Shown: one piece after another, positions 42,970 through 52,552 of the stretch
How the letters are laid out: every line of letters starts with the position of its first letter
How positions within the stretch are numbered: position 1 is the first letter of the stretch
Source of the DNA: an uncultured Clostridia bacterium
GTDB lineage: Bacteria; Bacillota; Clostridia; Oscillospirales; Acutalibacteraceae
Assembly (NCBI GenBank): GCA_947168445.1
Contig: CAMVLW010000007.1
Location: forward strand, 1 to 63,229
DNA length: 63,229 nt
Reading direction: 5' to 3'
Notes under the pieces: generated by a model
What the model saw: the letters and a program-made list of their open reading frames with translations, nothing else
The model's database searches: none
Told to the model about the DNA's origin: nothing
Translations under genes and position numbers: made by a program

Positions 42970-45882
42970 ATGATGAAAATCCCTCAACAACTTCAAGACG
43001 GCGGCACGCTGTCAAAATACTTATCACCGCTCGGCGCATGGGCGCTTGCCTTTGGCTGTGCGGTTGGCTGGGGCGCGTTTGTGATGCCCGGCACCACCTT
43101 TTTGCCGATGGCGGGACCGCTTGGTTCTGTGCTCGGATTGCTGATCGGCGCAGGTATTATGCTGCTGATCGGCGTCAATTACCACCATTTAATGCAGCGC
43201 TATCCCGACGCGGGCGGCTCCTACACCTTTGCCAAAAATGTGTTCGGCGGCGACCACGGCTTTTTGTGCGCGTGGATGCTGCTGCTCACCTATATGGCGA
43301 TTGTCTGGGCTAATTCCTCCGCGCTTTCGCTGATTGTCCGTTATCTGTTCGGCGATGTTTTCTGCTTCGGCTTTTCCTATGAGCTGGCGGGCTATACGGT
43401 TTATTTCGGAGAGGTTTTGCTCTCGGTTTTGGTGCTGGCGCTCGGCTGCGGCGTTTGTCTGCTCGGCAAGCGCGTCACCAAATGGGTTCAGATTATCTGC
43501 GCGCTTTTGTTGTTTACCGGCGTTCTTGTCTGCTTTGTGATGGTTTTGATTCACCGCGGCGGCTTTTCAGGGCTTGCTCCCGCTTTTTCCTCGGAGGGCG
43601 ACCCTGCCACTCAGGTAATCGGCATTATGGTTTTGGCGCCTTGGGCGTTTATCGGATTTGAATCCATTTCACATTCAGCGGGAGAATTCCGCTTTTCTCT
43701 GAAAAAATCGCTCCCTGTTTTTGCTGCCGCGCTAATCACCGGTGCACTTGTCTATATCATGCTGACGCTTTGCGCTGCGCTGGCGGTACCGGACGGTTTC
43801 CAAAACTGGGGAGAATATATTATGTCGCTGACAAGGCTCGGCGGCATCAAAGGGCTTCCCACATTTTACGCCGCAAAGGAGGCAATGGGCTCCTTTGGTC
43901 TGATACTCCTGGGTATTTCCGCTTTCTGCGGTATTCTCACCGGCTTGATTGCGAATTTTGTCGCTGTCAGCAGACTGATTCATGCCATGTCAAGAGACAA
44001 TATGGCGCCCAAACGCCTTGGCGCCATTTCCCGCAGAGGTGTTCCCGCAAAAGCCACTGTTTGCGTTGCCGCTGTCTCGTGCCTGATTCCCCTGCTCGGC
44101 AGAACCGCAATCGGCTGGATTGTGGACGTCACCACCATCGGCGCTACCTTGGTTTACGCCTACACCTCCATTTCCGCTTTCGCAGTCGGTGTGCGCGAGC
44201 ACCGCACAGGACTCAAAATTTCAGGCTTCGCGGGATCAATATGCTCGGTTGTATTCACCTTGTTTTTCATGCTCCCCGGCATTTGGTCTGAGGGAAAGCT
44301 CTCCGCGGAATCCTATCTGATACTGATTATTTGGAGCGTTCTGGGAATGATTTTCTTCCGCATTTTGGTGCAGCGCGACAAAACCAGAAGGCTCGGCAAA
44401 AGCGAAATCGTATGGATTATCCTGTTGGTGCTGATAATGGCGGTGTCGCTGATCTGGATTTTCCAGCTTACCGTCGGAGAAGCGGACGATATTGCCCGCG
44501 ACGTCACCGCATTTCAGGCAAATCAGGCAGCGCGTGCAGGCGTTGCGCCCGAAAGCGAATATGTGACCTCCACAGGCGATTATATCACTTCGCGTATTTA
44601 TGACTTCGGAAAAATGGTCACGCGCAACGTCATGGTGCAAACGCTGTTGATTCTGGTATCGCTCGCGGTGATATTCAGTATTTTCTCCATCATCAAAAAG
44701 CGCGAAAAGCAAATCGAGTCCGAGCGCCTTCTCGCGGAGGAAAGCAGCAAGGCAAAAAGCGTTTTTCTTTCTAACATGAGCCACGACATCCGCACCCCCA
44801 TGAACGCAATCACCGGCTACACCGCGCTTGCGCTTAAAGAGGACGGCGTTCCCGATAATGTGCGCGGCTATCTGGAAAAAATTGACACCTCAGGAAAGCA
44901 CCTGCTTTCCCTGATTAACGATATTCTCGATATGAGCCGCATTGAGAGCGGCAAAATGGAACTCGACACCGCTCCGGCGGATTTGTTCAGGATTCTCGAC
45001 GAGGTTTACGATATTTTCGTCATGCAGATGAAAGCGAAAAAGCTGGAATTCACGGTTGATTATTCCGGCGTTTCTAACCGTTACGCTGTCTGCGACAAAA
45101 ACCGCCTGAACCGTGTCTTGCTGAATCTGATTTCGAACGCCTGCAAATTCACCCCGGAGGGAGGTTCCGTGACGCTCACATTGCGGCAAACCGGCGAGGA
45201 GAATGGCTTCGGACAATATGAACTGACCGTTTCCGACACCGGCATCGGCATGAGCCCCGAATTTGCGGAGCATGTCTTTGACGCCTTTGAACGTGAGCGC
45301 AGCCACACGGTTAACCGTATTCAGGGCACAGGCCTCGGCATGAGCATTACCAAGAGTTTTGTTGAGTTGATGGGCGGCACCATAAAGCTGAAAACGGCGC
45401 AGGGAAAGGGAACCACCTTCCGTCTGCTGCTGTCATTCGAGCTTGCGCAGGAGAGCGACGTTGAGGCGCTTATCGCTCCCGGCGAGCAGGAACACCGCCA
45501 TGATTTCAGCGCCGTAAAGCTGCTTTTGGCGGAGGATAACCCGATCAATCAGGAAATTGCGACAATGATTCTGACGCAGGAAGGCTTTACCGTTGATGTG
45601 GCGGAAAACGGAAAGGTCGCCGCCGATATGGTTGCCGCTGCCGAAGAAAACACCTATCAGGTGATTTTGATGGATGTGCAAATGCCGGTGATGAACGGCT
45701 ATGACGCAACGCGCGCCATTCGTGCGCTGCCCGGCAGCAAAGGAAAAATCCCCGTTATCGCCATCACCGCCAACACCTTCGAGGACGACCGCCGCGAGGC
45801 ATTTGAAGCGGGCATGAACAGCCATGTCGGAAAGCCGTTCCGCCCGGAGGAGCTCGTTGCGGCAATCGACGCATTATTATAA
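42970..45882 (+). CDS. Amino-acid permease fused to a hybrid histidine kinase (APC-HisKA-HATPase-REC)
   Basis: 970 residues. Residues about 10-470 form an APC-superfamily amino-acid permease with about 12 membrane helices: FGCAVGWGAFVMPGTTFLP is the helix-1 substrate motif and MSRDNMAPKRLG an internal loop motif. An extra helix (about 550-570) leads to HisKA with FLSNMSHDIRTPMNAI (His near 603), HATPase (LLNLISNACKF, SDTGIGMSPEFAEHVF) and a receiver domain (LLLAEDNPINQEI, VILMDVQMPVMNG, Asp near 901). This is a transporter-type sensor that probably reads an amino acid or its flux, comparable in principle to the CbrA-type transporter kinases. GGAGG precedes the ATG. It lies 12 bp before the REC-GGDEF-EAL gene. 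Confidence 0.93.
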   Translation: MMKIPQQLQDGGTLSKYLSPLGAWALAFGCAVGWGAFVMPGTTFLPMAGPLGSVLGLLIGAGIMLLIGVNYHHLMQRYPDAGGSYTFAKNVFGGDHGFLCAWMLLLTYMAIVWANSSALSLIVRYLFGDVFCFGFSYELAGYTVYFGEVLLSVLVLALGCGVCLLGKRVTKWVQIICALLLFTGVLVCFVMVLIHRGGFSGLAPAFSSEGDPATQVIGIMVLAPWAFIGFESISHSAGEFRFSLKKSLPVFAAALITGALVYIMLTLCAALAVPDGFQNWGEYIMSLTRLGGIKGLPTFYAAKEAMGSFGLILLGISAFCGILTGLIANFVAVSRLIHAMSRDNMAPKRLGAISRRGVPAKATVCVAAVSCLIPLLGRTAIGWIVDVTTIGATLVYAYTSISAFAVGVREHRTGLKISGFAGSICSVVFTLFFMLPGIWSEGKLSAESYLILIIWSVLGMIFFRILVQRDKTRRLGKSEIVWIILLVLIMAVSLIWIFQLTVGEADDIARDVTAFQANQAARAGVAPESEYVTSTGDYITSRIYDFGKMVTRNVMVQTLLILVSLAVIFSIFSIIKKREKQIESERLLAEESSKAKSVFLSNMSHDIRTPMNAITGYTALALKEDGVPDNVRGYLEKIDTSGKHLLSLINDILDMSRIESGKMELDTAPADLFRILDEVYDIFVMQMKAKKLEFTVDYSGVSNRYAVCDKNRLNRVLLNLISNACKFTPEGGSVTLTLRQTGEENGFGQYELTVSDTGIGMSPEFAEHVFDAFERERSHTVNRIQGTGLGMSITKSFVELMGGTIKLKTAQGKGTTFRLLLSFELAQESDVEALIAPGEQEHRHDFSAVKLLLAEDNPINQEIATMILTQEGFTVDVAENGKVAADMVAAAEENTYQVILMDVQMPVMNGYDATRAIRALPGSKGKIPVIAITANTFEDDRREAFEAGMNSHVGKPFRPEELVAAIDALL

Positions 45883-45894
45883 GGAATTCAACAT

Positions 45895-47580
45895 ATGGAA
45901 AACTTTTTAGACGCGAGCCGGCACAAGCGAAGGGTGCTTGTTGTCGACGACGAAATGATTAACCGCGAACTGCTGGGCGCGATTCTCGAAAATGATTACG
46001 AGGTCACAAAGGCAGAAAACGGTCAGCAGGCTTGGGAACTGTTGAATTCGGAGGGAACGGCGTTCTCTCTGATTCTGCTCGACCTGCTCATGCCGGTGAT
46101 GGACGGCTTCGAACTGATGAAGCTGTGCTTTGCGGATGAAACCCTCAAATCCATTCCTGTTATCGTCATGACCTCCGAAAAAAGCGCAGAGGTTAAGAGT
46201 ATCCGCATGGGCGCGGCGGATTTTATCGCCAAGCCCTACGACATGCCGGATGTCATTCTTGCCCGCTGCCAGCGCATTATTGAGTTCAACGAGGATAAAA
46301 CCATTATCCGCTACACCGAAAAGGATACGCTGACAGGGCTTTATACCAAGCAGTATTTTGACGAATACCTGCGCCGCCTAAAAGCGGACATTGACAGCGA
46401 AATGGACGCGGTGGAAATCAGAATCGACCGTTTCCATCTGATAAAAGAACTGTTCGGCAGGGAAGAGGCGCACTGTCTGCTGAGAGAAACCGCAGCGCTG
46501 ATTCGGCGCGACCTCACTGCTTCCCGCGGTATTGCCTGCCGCACCGAGGATAACAGCCTGTTGGTCTATTGCGAGCACCGCAACGATTACGAGCCGCTGA
46601 TTACCGGTTTTCAGGAGGAACTTGCGCAGTCCTCCGAGATTCGCGGCGTCAACCTGCGTGCCGGAATCCATAAATACGAGGACGACAGCATTTCTCTTGA
46701 AAACCGCTTTGAACGCGCAAAGGCAGCGTGCGACCGTGTGTGCGGTCAGTATGAAACCTGCACGGCGTTTTACAGCAGCGAGCTTCACCGGCGCTCCATG
46801 TATCATCAAAAGTTAATCGGAGATATGCAGGACGCGATTGATAATCATGATTTCATGGTGTATTATCAGCCGAAATATCAGATTCAGGGCGACAAGCCCG
46901 TTTTGACGAGCGCCGAGGCGCTGATTCGCTGGAAGCACAAGGAGCTCGGTATGCTCAGTCCGGGCGTCTTTATTCCGCTGTTTGAGGAAAACGGGCTGAT
47001 TCGCCTGATTGACCAATTTGTCTGGCGCGAGGCGGCGGCACAGGTTCAGCGGTGGAAAGAGCAGTACAACATCAGCCTGCCGGTTTCGGTCAATGTGTCG
47101 CGCATTGATATTTTTGACCCCGAGCTGGTGCAAAAGCTGAGCGCTCTGCTGACAAAATATCAGCTTGAACCGCATGAGCTGATGCTCGAAATCACCGAAA
47201 GCGCCTATGCCGACAACGCGGACGCGCTGATTGCGGCGGTGGAAGCCCTGCGCGACAGGGGCTTCCGCATTGAAATGGACGATTTCGGTTCCGGCTATTC
47301 CTCGCTGAACATGCTTACATCCATTCCAATCGACGTGCTGAAAATGGACATGAAGTTTGTCCGCAACATGTTCCGCGACGAGAAAAGCATGGGCTTGGTG
47401 CGGCTGGTTCTCGACATTGCCGCTTTTTTGGAGGTTCCCGTTGTTGCGGAAGGCGTCGAGGAACAGCGTCAGCTTGACAAATTAAAACAAATGGGCTGCG
47501 AAATTGTGCAGGGATATTATTTTTCACCTCCGCTGCCCGCTGACAAAATGGAAGCATTATTACGGCAAAACGCCGTTTGA
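45895..47580 (+). CDS. Response regulator: REC, degenerate GGDEF and EAL domains
   Basis: 561 residues. The receiver domain (about 14-130) has VLVVDDEMINREL and LILLDLLMPVMDG, with the phospho-acceptor Asp in LLDLL. A GGDEF-like domain (about 140-290) begins DTLTGLYTKQYFDEY but lacks the GGDEF signature, so it is not an active cyclase. The EAL domain (about 310-555) has all key motifs: AEALIRWK, NVSRIDI, EITESAY, DDFGSGYSSLN, KMDMKFV, AEGVEEQ and QGYYFSPPL. It is likely the phospho-controlled c-di-GMP phosphodiesterase output of the upstream kinases. AAGGAA precedes the ATG. Confidence 0.93.
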   Translation: MENFLDASRHKRRVLVVDDEMINRELLGAILENDYEVTKAENGQQAWELLNSEGTAFSLILLDLLMPVMDGFELMKLCFADETLKSIPVIVMTSEKSAEVKSIRMGAADFIAKPYDMPDVILARCQRIIEFNEDKTIIRYTEKDTLTGLYTKQYFDEYLRRLKADIDSEMDAVEIRIDRFHLIKELFGREEAHCLLRETAALIRRDLTASRGIACRTEDNSLLVYCEHRNDYEPLITGFQEELAQSSEIRGVNLRAGIHKYEDDSISLENRFERAKAACDRVCGQYETCTAFYSSELHRRSMYHQKLIGDMQDAIDNHDFMVYYQPKYQIQGDKPVLTSAEALIRWKHKELGMLSPGVFIPLFEENGLIRLIDQFVWREAAAQVQRWKEQYNISLPVSVNVSRIDIFDPELVQKLSALLTKYQLEPHELMLEITESAYADNADALIAAVEALRDRGFRIEMDDFGSGYSSLNMLTSIPIDVLKMDMKFVRNMFRDEKSMGLVRLVLDIAAFLEVPVVAEGVEEQRQLDKLKQMGCEIVQGYYFSPPLPADKMEALLRQNAV

Positions 47581-47594
47581 TAAAGGAGATTACT

Positions 47595-47939
47595 ATGGTT
47601 ACAATAGAAAAGCTGAAGGAATTCGGCGCAAACACCGAAGAAGGACTCGCGCGCTGCTACGGCAGCGAAGCGCTGTATATTAAGCTTGTGAACATGATTC
47701 CGAAGGAAGGAAGCTTTGACGCGCTGGAGCAGGCGGTTGCCAATCAGGATTTGGACAAGGCGTTTGAAGCCGCGCATGCGCTCAAGGGCGTGCTGGGCAA
47801 TTTATCGCTGACTCCGATGTATGAAAAATGCTCGGAGCTGACCGAGCTTCTTCGCGCAAAAAAGTCTGTAGATTACACGCCGTTAGTGGAGGAATTGCTC
47901 AATATGCGCAAAAAACTTTGCATAATTTGCGAAGAATAA
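47595..47939 (+). CDS. Histidine phosphotransfer (Hpt) protein
   Basis: 114 residues from ATG 47595 with AAAGGAG upstream; the frame opens 18 nt earlier at a TTG overlapping the previous stop. The Hpt helix motif AFEAAHALKGVLGNLSL holds the phospho-His near residue 61. It is the missing link between the two hybrid kinases, whose REC domains need an Hpt, and the REC-GGDEF-EAL regulator just upstream. It closes the four-gene operon that starts at 40130. Confidence 0.9.
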   Translation: MVTIEKLKEFGANTEEGLARCYGSEALYIKLVNMIPKEGSFDALEQAVANQDLDKAFEAAHALKGVLGNLSLTPMYEKCSELTELLRAKKSVDYTPLVEELLNMRKKLCIICEE

Positions 47940-47981
47940 TCCTTGATTTTTGTGCAATACACGGATTTTCCTTTTCGGGTG

Positions 47982-48010
47982 TTGCAATTCGCTCTGATTT
48001 ATCGTAAAAT
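47982..48010 (+). promoter_or_regulatory. Promoter of the HD-GYP gene
   Basis: TTGCAA (47982-47987), 17-bp spacer, TAAAAT (48005-48010), about 42 bp before the ATG at 48052. Confidence 0.55.
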
Positions 48011-48051
48011 AATCTTATGTATACAACTCCGTGAAACTTGAGGGTTACCAA

Positions 48052-50169
48052 ATGCTTTTGAAAAAAAGAAAAGCAGCGTGGCAGTCTGTGCTCACGCTGC
48101 TCGGTATTGTCGCCGCGTGTATTCTGCTGAATTTCATCGGTATCCGGCTCAACGCCATGTGGGGACTGCCGCTGTTTCTTGACAACATAGGAACCATTCT
48201 CGCCGCCCTGCTCGGCGGTTACATTCCCTGTATGACCGTGGGATTTTTGACGAATATCCTTGTCGGGCTGACAGATTCCTTTACCATCTACTATTGTATC
48301 ATCAGCGTGTTCATTGCGGTTGCGGCGGTGTTTTTCCGTGAAAAGAAAATGCTAACGCGTTTTCCGCACGTCCTTTTGGCGATTTTTACCTTTGCTTTTT
48401 TGGGAGGAATCGCGGGCGGAATGCTCACCTGGCTGATTAACGGCTTTAGCTTTGGTGAAGGCTTTGCAACAGACCTTGCCACAAATATCAACGCCGCGGT
48501 GCCGGTTGGCTATATTCCTTCCAACCTGTGCTCCAATTTTCTGATAGATTTCGTGGATAAGGGCATTGTCACCGTTGCGGCGATTCTTCTCTTTTTCATC
48601 ACCCCGAAAAAGCTGAAGGCGTTTTTGGCGCGGCAAAGCTGGTACAATTTGGAGGTACTCAAAAAATCCTCATTAACAAACCGCGGCGTTTCCATCAGAA
48701 TGAAGGTAACGCTGCTGGTGGCGCTCTCGACAACGCTCGTCGCGGTTGCGGCAACAGGAATCAGCATTTTGCAATTCCATAACGCCACGATTGACCGCTA
48801 TGAGGAAGAGGGAAAACAGGTTACTGCCATTATTTCCGACACAATTGACAAATCCAAAATTGACGCTTTTCTCAAAGAGGGAAGGGCGGCACAGGGATAT
48901 GCCGAAGCGGAAAACATGCTTTATGCCGTCAGAGGCTCCTCGCCGGAAATCAAATATATCTATATTTACCGTGTGGAAGAGGACGGCAGCCACGTAATTT
49001 TTGATTTGGAAACCGAGGACGTTTCCGCCGCTAAAGCAGGCGACGTCATTGATTATGACGTGTCTATTGCAAAATACCGCGATTTGTTTTTAGCGGGAGA
49101 GGACGTTCCTTCCGATATGACAGGCGACAGCACCGGCTGGGTGCTCTCTGTGTATGAGCCTGTGCGCGACTTATCCGGCAAAACGCTGTGCTATGTCTGC
49201 GCGGACTTGTCAATGAATCGCCTGCTGTCTGAGGAATTCGCTTTTTTGGCGAAGATTATTTCTCTGTTCATGGGCTTTTTGATTGTTATCCGCACCTATG
49301 CCGTCTGGATGGCGGAGCGCTGGATTATCAGTCCGATCAACACCATTGCCGACGCTGCCTCGCGCTTTTCCTACGATACCGCTCAGGCGCGTGAGGAAAG
49401 TATGCAAATGATTGAAAGCCTTGACATCACCACCGGCGACGAGATTGAAAATCTGTATCACGCATACAGCAAAACAACCGCCGACACCGTTCGCTATATC
49501 GACGAGGTGCAGGAAAAGGGCGAGCAAATCAGCAAGCTGCAAAACGGCTTGATTATGGTGCTTGCCGACATGGTGGAAAGCCGTGACAAGTGCACCGGCG
49601 ACCATGTGCGCAAAACCGCCGCCTATACCGAAATCATTCTCCGCCAAATGCAGAAGGAAGGCATTTATGCCGACAGGCTCAGCGAGGAATATATCACCGA
49701 GGTCATCAATTCCGCGCCGCTTCACGACGTCGGCAAAATTCAGGTGCCCGACGCGATTCTCAATAAGCCCGGCAGACTGACTGATGAAGAATTCAAACGG
49801 ATTCAGAGCCACACCGCCGCCGGAGGAGAAATTATCGACAAGGCGATCGCGCTGGTTGACATGGAGTCCGAATATCTGACCGAGGCGAAAAACCTTGCGA
49901 CCTATCACCATGAAAAGTGGAACGGCAAGGGGTATCCGCATGGGCTGAGCGAGGAAGAAATCCCGCTTTCCGCGCGTGTCATGGCGGTTGCCGACGTGTT
50001 TGACGCGCTGGTGTCCCGCCGCAGCTACAAGGAACCGTTTACCGTTGACCAGGCGCTGGATATTATCCGCGAAGGCTCCGGCAATCACTTTGACCCCAAC
50101 GTCGTAAAGGCTTTTTTGGACGCGGAGGACGAGGTAAGGCGTGTTGCCGCGTTGAATATGGATATATAA
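48052..50169 (+). CDS. Membrane sensor with HD-GYP c-di-GMP phosphodiesterase domain
   Basis: 705 residues from ATG 48052 (GAGGG upstream); a GTG seven codons earlier is less well placed. Residues 1-195 have five or six membrane helices that resemble small-molecule (ECF S-component-like) sensors. A further helix (about 215-240), an extracellular sensor region (about 245-400), another helix (about 400-425) and a HAMP-like linker follow. The HD-GYP domain (about 495-690) has VESRDKCTGDHVRKTA, LHDVGKIQVPDAILNKPG and GKGYPHGLSEEEIPL, the full catalytic pattern for c-di-GMP hydrolysis. It is followed 59 bp later by a diguanylate cyclase gene, which suggests paired make-and-break control. Confidence 0.92.
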   Translation: MLLKKRKAAWQSVLTLLGIVAACILLNFIGIRLNAMWGLPLFLDNIGTILAALLGGYIPCMTVGFLTNILVGLTDSFTIYYCIISVFIAVAAVFFREKKMLTRFPHVLLAIFTFAFLGGIAGGMLTWLINGFSFGEGFATDLATNINAAVPVGYIPSNLCSNFLIDFVDKGIVTVAAILLFFITPKKLKAFLARQSWYNLEVLKKSSLTNRGVSIRMKVTLLVALSTTLVAVAATGISILQFHNATIDRYEEEGKQVTAIISDTIDKSKIDAFLKEGRAAQGYAEAENMLYAVRGSSPEIKYIYIYRVEEDGSHVIFDLETEDVSAAKAGDVIDYDVSIAKYRDLFLAGEDVPSDMTGDSTGWVLSVYEPVRDLSGKTLCYVCADLSMNRLLSEEFAFLAKIISLFMGFLIVIRTYAVWMAERWIISPINTIADAASRFSYDTAQAREESMQMIESLDITTGDEIENLYHAYSKTTADTVRYIDEVQEKGEQISKLQNGLIMVLADMVESRDKCTGDHVRKTAAYTEIILRQMQKEGIYADRLSEEYITEVINSAPLHDVGKIQVPDAILNKPGRLTDEEFKRIQSHTAAGGEIIDKAIALVDMESEYLTEAKNLATYHHEKWNGKGYPHGLSEEEIPLSARVMAVADVFDALVSRRSYKEPFTVDQALDIIREGSGNHFDPNVVKAFLDAEDEVRRVAALNMDI

Positions 50170-50228
50170 ACTATAGATATATAAGTTACTCTCACCAAAT
50201 CCGATACTTTGCATAAAGGGGAGTGTAA

Positions 50229-51338
50229 ATGAGTAGTATCATCGAAAAAATCAAATACTGGGGATTCCCGAAAACCGATAAGGAGACAGAGGAAGAAATC
50301 GACAGGCTGAATCTCAACAGCGTGTTTTACGCTTCCATAGTTGTCGGTTTGGTTCAGTCTGTTTCTCTGATTGTTTATATTATCGGCAGCCACGGTTCTT
50401 TAAAAGCTCCCGAAACAGTCGCGACCATCATCAGAGTCGGCTTCAGCGTGCTGGTTTGCCTGCTGGCGTTTTTTATCTCATGGGGCGTCAAGCAGGGAAA
50501 GCTGTTCCAAAAGGATTCCCACATTTTAAAAAATACGGTTGTAGCCGTTTTCGACCTTGTGCTGGTGACGTGGGGCATGTATGTTTCCGCTATCCACTTC
50601 CAAAACGGCGAACAGATTTTGACCTTCTTCACCACAGAACTCGCCGCGATTTTGCTGGTGCGTATGCGCCCTGTGATTTCGTCGTTGATTATCTTCGGCA
50701 CTTACACGGTTTATTTTTTCATTCTGAACTTTGGCATTGAGTGGGGAAGAATCAACCCGTATAATTATTTTACGCTCGCGGTATTTTCGGTTGCCGGAAC
50801 GCTGATTAACTACCGGCTGACTGTCAATTACATTGAGCAAAAAAACAAGGCAAACGATCTCAACCGTTCTCTTGAATATATCGCCAGCCATGACAACGTC
50901 ACGCAGCTTCAAAACCGCTATGCGTTTACGCGCGACCTTCCGGCGTATGTTCATCAGTCGGTTTGCGTGGTAATGGGCGATATCGACGGCTTCAAAAAGG
51001 TCAATGATACGCTGGGTCACAAAACAGGCGACGACATTCTGTACCGTTTCTCTAATATTCTCAGCGAGAATTTTCCTCACAAGAGTATCTACCGCTACGG
51101 CGGCGACGAATTCTTAATCATTATGCCGAACAGCACCGAGGCGGACGTTCGCGCCCGGCTGAAACGGGTGAACGAGCGGTTCAGCGCGATTCACTTAGGC
51201 GATTACAAAACCGCCTTTGGCTGCAGCTTCGGACTTGTAACAGGAAAACCCACATCAACCGACGCGCTGATTGGTCTGACGATGCAGGCGGATCAGGCGC
51301 TGTACGAAGAAAAGTCAAAGCACCATCTTCAAAGATAA
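50229..51338 (+). CDS. Membrane diguanylate cyclase (GGDEF)
   Basis: 369 residues. About five or six membrane helices (about 35-195) precede a GGDEF domain (about 215-365): DNVTQLQNRYAFTRD, GDIDGFKKVNDTLGHKTG and YRYGGDEFLIIM. This is the only cyclase in the window with an intact GGDEF signature. No clear RxxD inhibitory site is seen at the usual spot. GGGGAG lies upstream of the ATG. Confidence 0.93.
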   Translation: MSSIIEKIKYWGFPKTDKETEEEIDRLNLNSVFYASIVVGLVQSVSLIVYIIGSHGSLKAPETVATIIRVGFSVLVCLLAFFISWGVKQGKLFQKDSHILKNTVVAVFDLVLVTWGMYVSAIHFQNGEQILTFFTTELAAILLVRMRPVISSLIIFGTYTVYFFILNFGIEWGRINPYNYFTLAVFSVAGTLINYRLTVNYIEQKNKANDLNRSLEYIASHDNVTQLQNRYAFTRDLPAYVHQSVCVVMGDIDGFKKVNDTLGHKTGDDILYRFSNILSENFPHKSIYRYGGDEFLIIMPNSTEADVRARLKRVNERFSAIHLGDYKTAFGCSFGLVTGKPTSTDALIGLTMQADQALYEEKSKHHLQR

Positions 51339-51372
51339 CCGGAACCCATTGTTTTGTGTTAAGATAAAGAAA

Positions 51373-51636
51373 ATGTCTGAGAAAAACTATACCTATATTT
51401 TGGAGTGTGCGGACGGCTCGCTCTATTGCGGCTGGACAAACAATCTGGAAAAGCGTCTTGCCGCGCACAATGCGGGAACCGCGTCAAAATACACCCGCAC
51501 CCGCCGTCCTGTCCGTTTGGCTTATTATGAGGAATTCGCCGCAAAGCAGGAGGCGATGAGCCGTGAGTTCCACATCAAACGGATGACGCGCGGCGAAAAG
51601 CTTTCGCTGATTCACGGCGCAGTCACAAAAGAATAA
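51373..51636 (+). CDS. GIY-YIG nuclease-domain protein
   Basis: 87 residues from ATG 51373; the frame opens earlier at a TTG with no better ribosome site. YTYILECADGSLYCGWTNN holds the GIY-YIG core (YIL and YCG positions), with the catalytic Arg in NLEKRLAAHN and Glu in the later helix. Small UvrC-like single-domain proteins of this type (YhbQ/YazA group) are common in Firmicutes and their role is unclear. It lies 34 bp after the GGDEF gene and may be read from it. Confidence 0.88.
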   Translation: MSEKNYTYILECADGSLYCGWTNNLEKRLAAHNAGTASKYTRTRRPVRLAYYEEFAAKQEAMSREFHIKRMTRGEKLSLIHGAVTKE

Positions 51637-51647
51637 GAAAAAGGATT

Positions 51648-51676
51648 CACCCGGTAAACGCGCCGGGTGTTTTGCT
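51648..51676 (+). terminator. Terminator after the GIY-YIG gene
   Basis: CACCCGG pairs with CCGGGTG around an 8-nt loop, then TTTTGCTG. It ends 10-40 bp after the stop. Confidence 0.7.
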
Positions 51677-51725
51677 GTGAGGTGCTCCAATTTCTGCAAA
51701 ACACAGCAAAACATCCTACTTAAGG

Positions 51726-51753
51726 TTGACAATGAGCAAAAAAATGTTATAAT
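51726..51753 (+). promoter_or_regulatory. Promoter and long leader of the glycosyltransferase pair
   Basis: TTGACA (51726-51731), 16-bp spacer, TATAAT (51748-51753). The leader is about 120 nt and contains a near-palindrome (GCTAGCGCTTAGC) and a strong CGAATCTT/AAGATTCG hairpin flanked by GAC/GTC. These may regulate, but no T-tract follows. Confidence 0.7.
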
Positions 51754-51877
51754 ATGAGATGGCTAGCGCTTAGCGGACAATTTCGAATCTTCAAGATTCG
51801 TGTCTAAAAAAACGTATTATTGTGCTGTTTTGCAAAAAATTCTTTAGCAGGCAAGTCAAAATGAGGGGGGTGGCAGC

Positions 51878-52546
51878 ATGATAACGTCCGGTACGGAGCC
51901 GAAGAATGTGATTCTTCCGTACGGCAAGACCGAGGATATTTATATTGAAGACTTAGGCAAGCTGCCTGCCAAGCCCTTTTATTCGGCGGTCAAATGGATT
52001 TTTGACAAGCTGTTTGCGCTGGTTGCTTTGATTTTGCTGCTGATTCCGATGATGATTATCGCAATCGCCATCAAAATTGACAATCACGGTCCCGCGTTTT
52101 TTACGCAGGAGCGGCTTGGGCTCAACGGCAAGAAATATCAAATTATCAAATTTCGTACAATGTTTCTCGACGCCGAAAAGAACGGCGCGCAGTGGTCGCT
52201 CAGAGAGGACGACGAACGTGTTACGCGCGTCGGAAGATTTTTGAGAAAAACCCGATTGGACGAGCTGCCCCAGTTTTTGAATGTATTGCAGGGCAATATG
52301 TCCGTTGTCGGTCCCAGACCCGAACGCGAAATTTTTTACAAGGAATTTGAAACCTATATCCACGGCTTTAGCCAGCGCTTGAAGGTAAAGCCCGGCATTG
52401 CCGGATACGCACAGGTGTACGGCGGCTTTTTACTGGAGCCCGAAAAAAAGATTCTCTATGATGTGGAATATATCAAACACCGTTCACTGTGGTTTGATTT
52501 TAGAATTATTTTGAAAACCTTATTTGCAATCTGTAAAAATGAGTGA
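51878..52546 (+). CDS. Bacterial sugar transferase (undecaprenyl-phosphate glycosyl-1-phosphate transferase)
   Basis: 222 residues, the catalytic half of the WbaP/PglC-like polyisoprenyl-phosphate sugar phosphotransferases. One membrane helix (about 40-62) is followed by ERLGLNGKKYQIIKFRTM, TRVGRFLRKTRLDELPQFLN and VVGPRPERE, the family motifs. It would start a lipid-linked repeat unit for surface polysaccharide at the inner membrane. GAGGGGGG precedes the ATG. The partner glycosyltransferase begins 6 bp later. Confidence 0.92.
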   Translation: MITSGTEPKNVILPYGKTEDIYIEDLGKLPAKPFYSAVKWIFDKLFALVALILLLIPMMIIAIAIKIDNHGPAFFTQERLGLNGKKYQIIKFRTMFLDAEKNGAQWSLREDDERVTRVGRFLRKTRLDELPQFLNVLQGNMSVVGPRPEREIFYKEFETYIHGFSQRLKVKPGIAGYAQVYGGFLLEPEKKILYDVEYIKHRSLWFDFRIILKTLFAICKNE

Positions 52547-52552
52547 GAAAAC

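Noticed and set aside
51760..51820. Terminator or T-box in the leader of the glycosyltransferase pair
   Set aside because: The CGAATCTT/AAGATTCG hairpin is followed by A's, not T's, and no T-box specifier or antiterminator motif is present.
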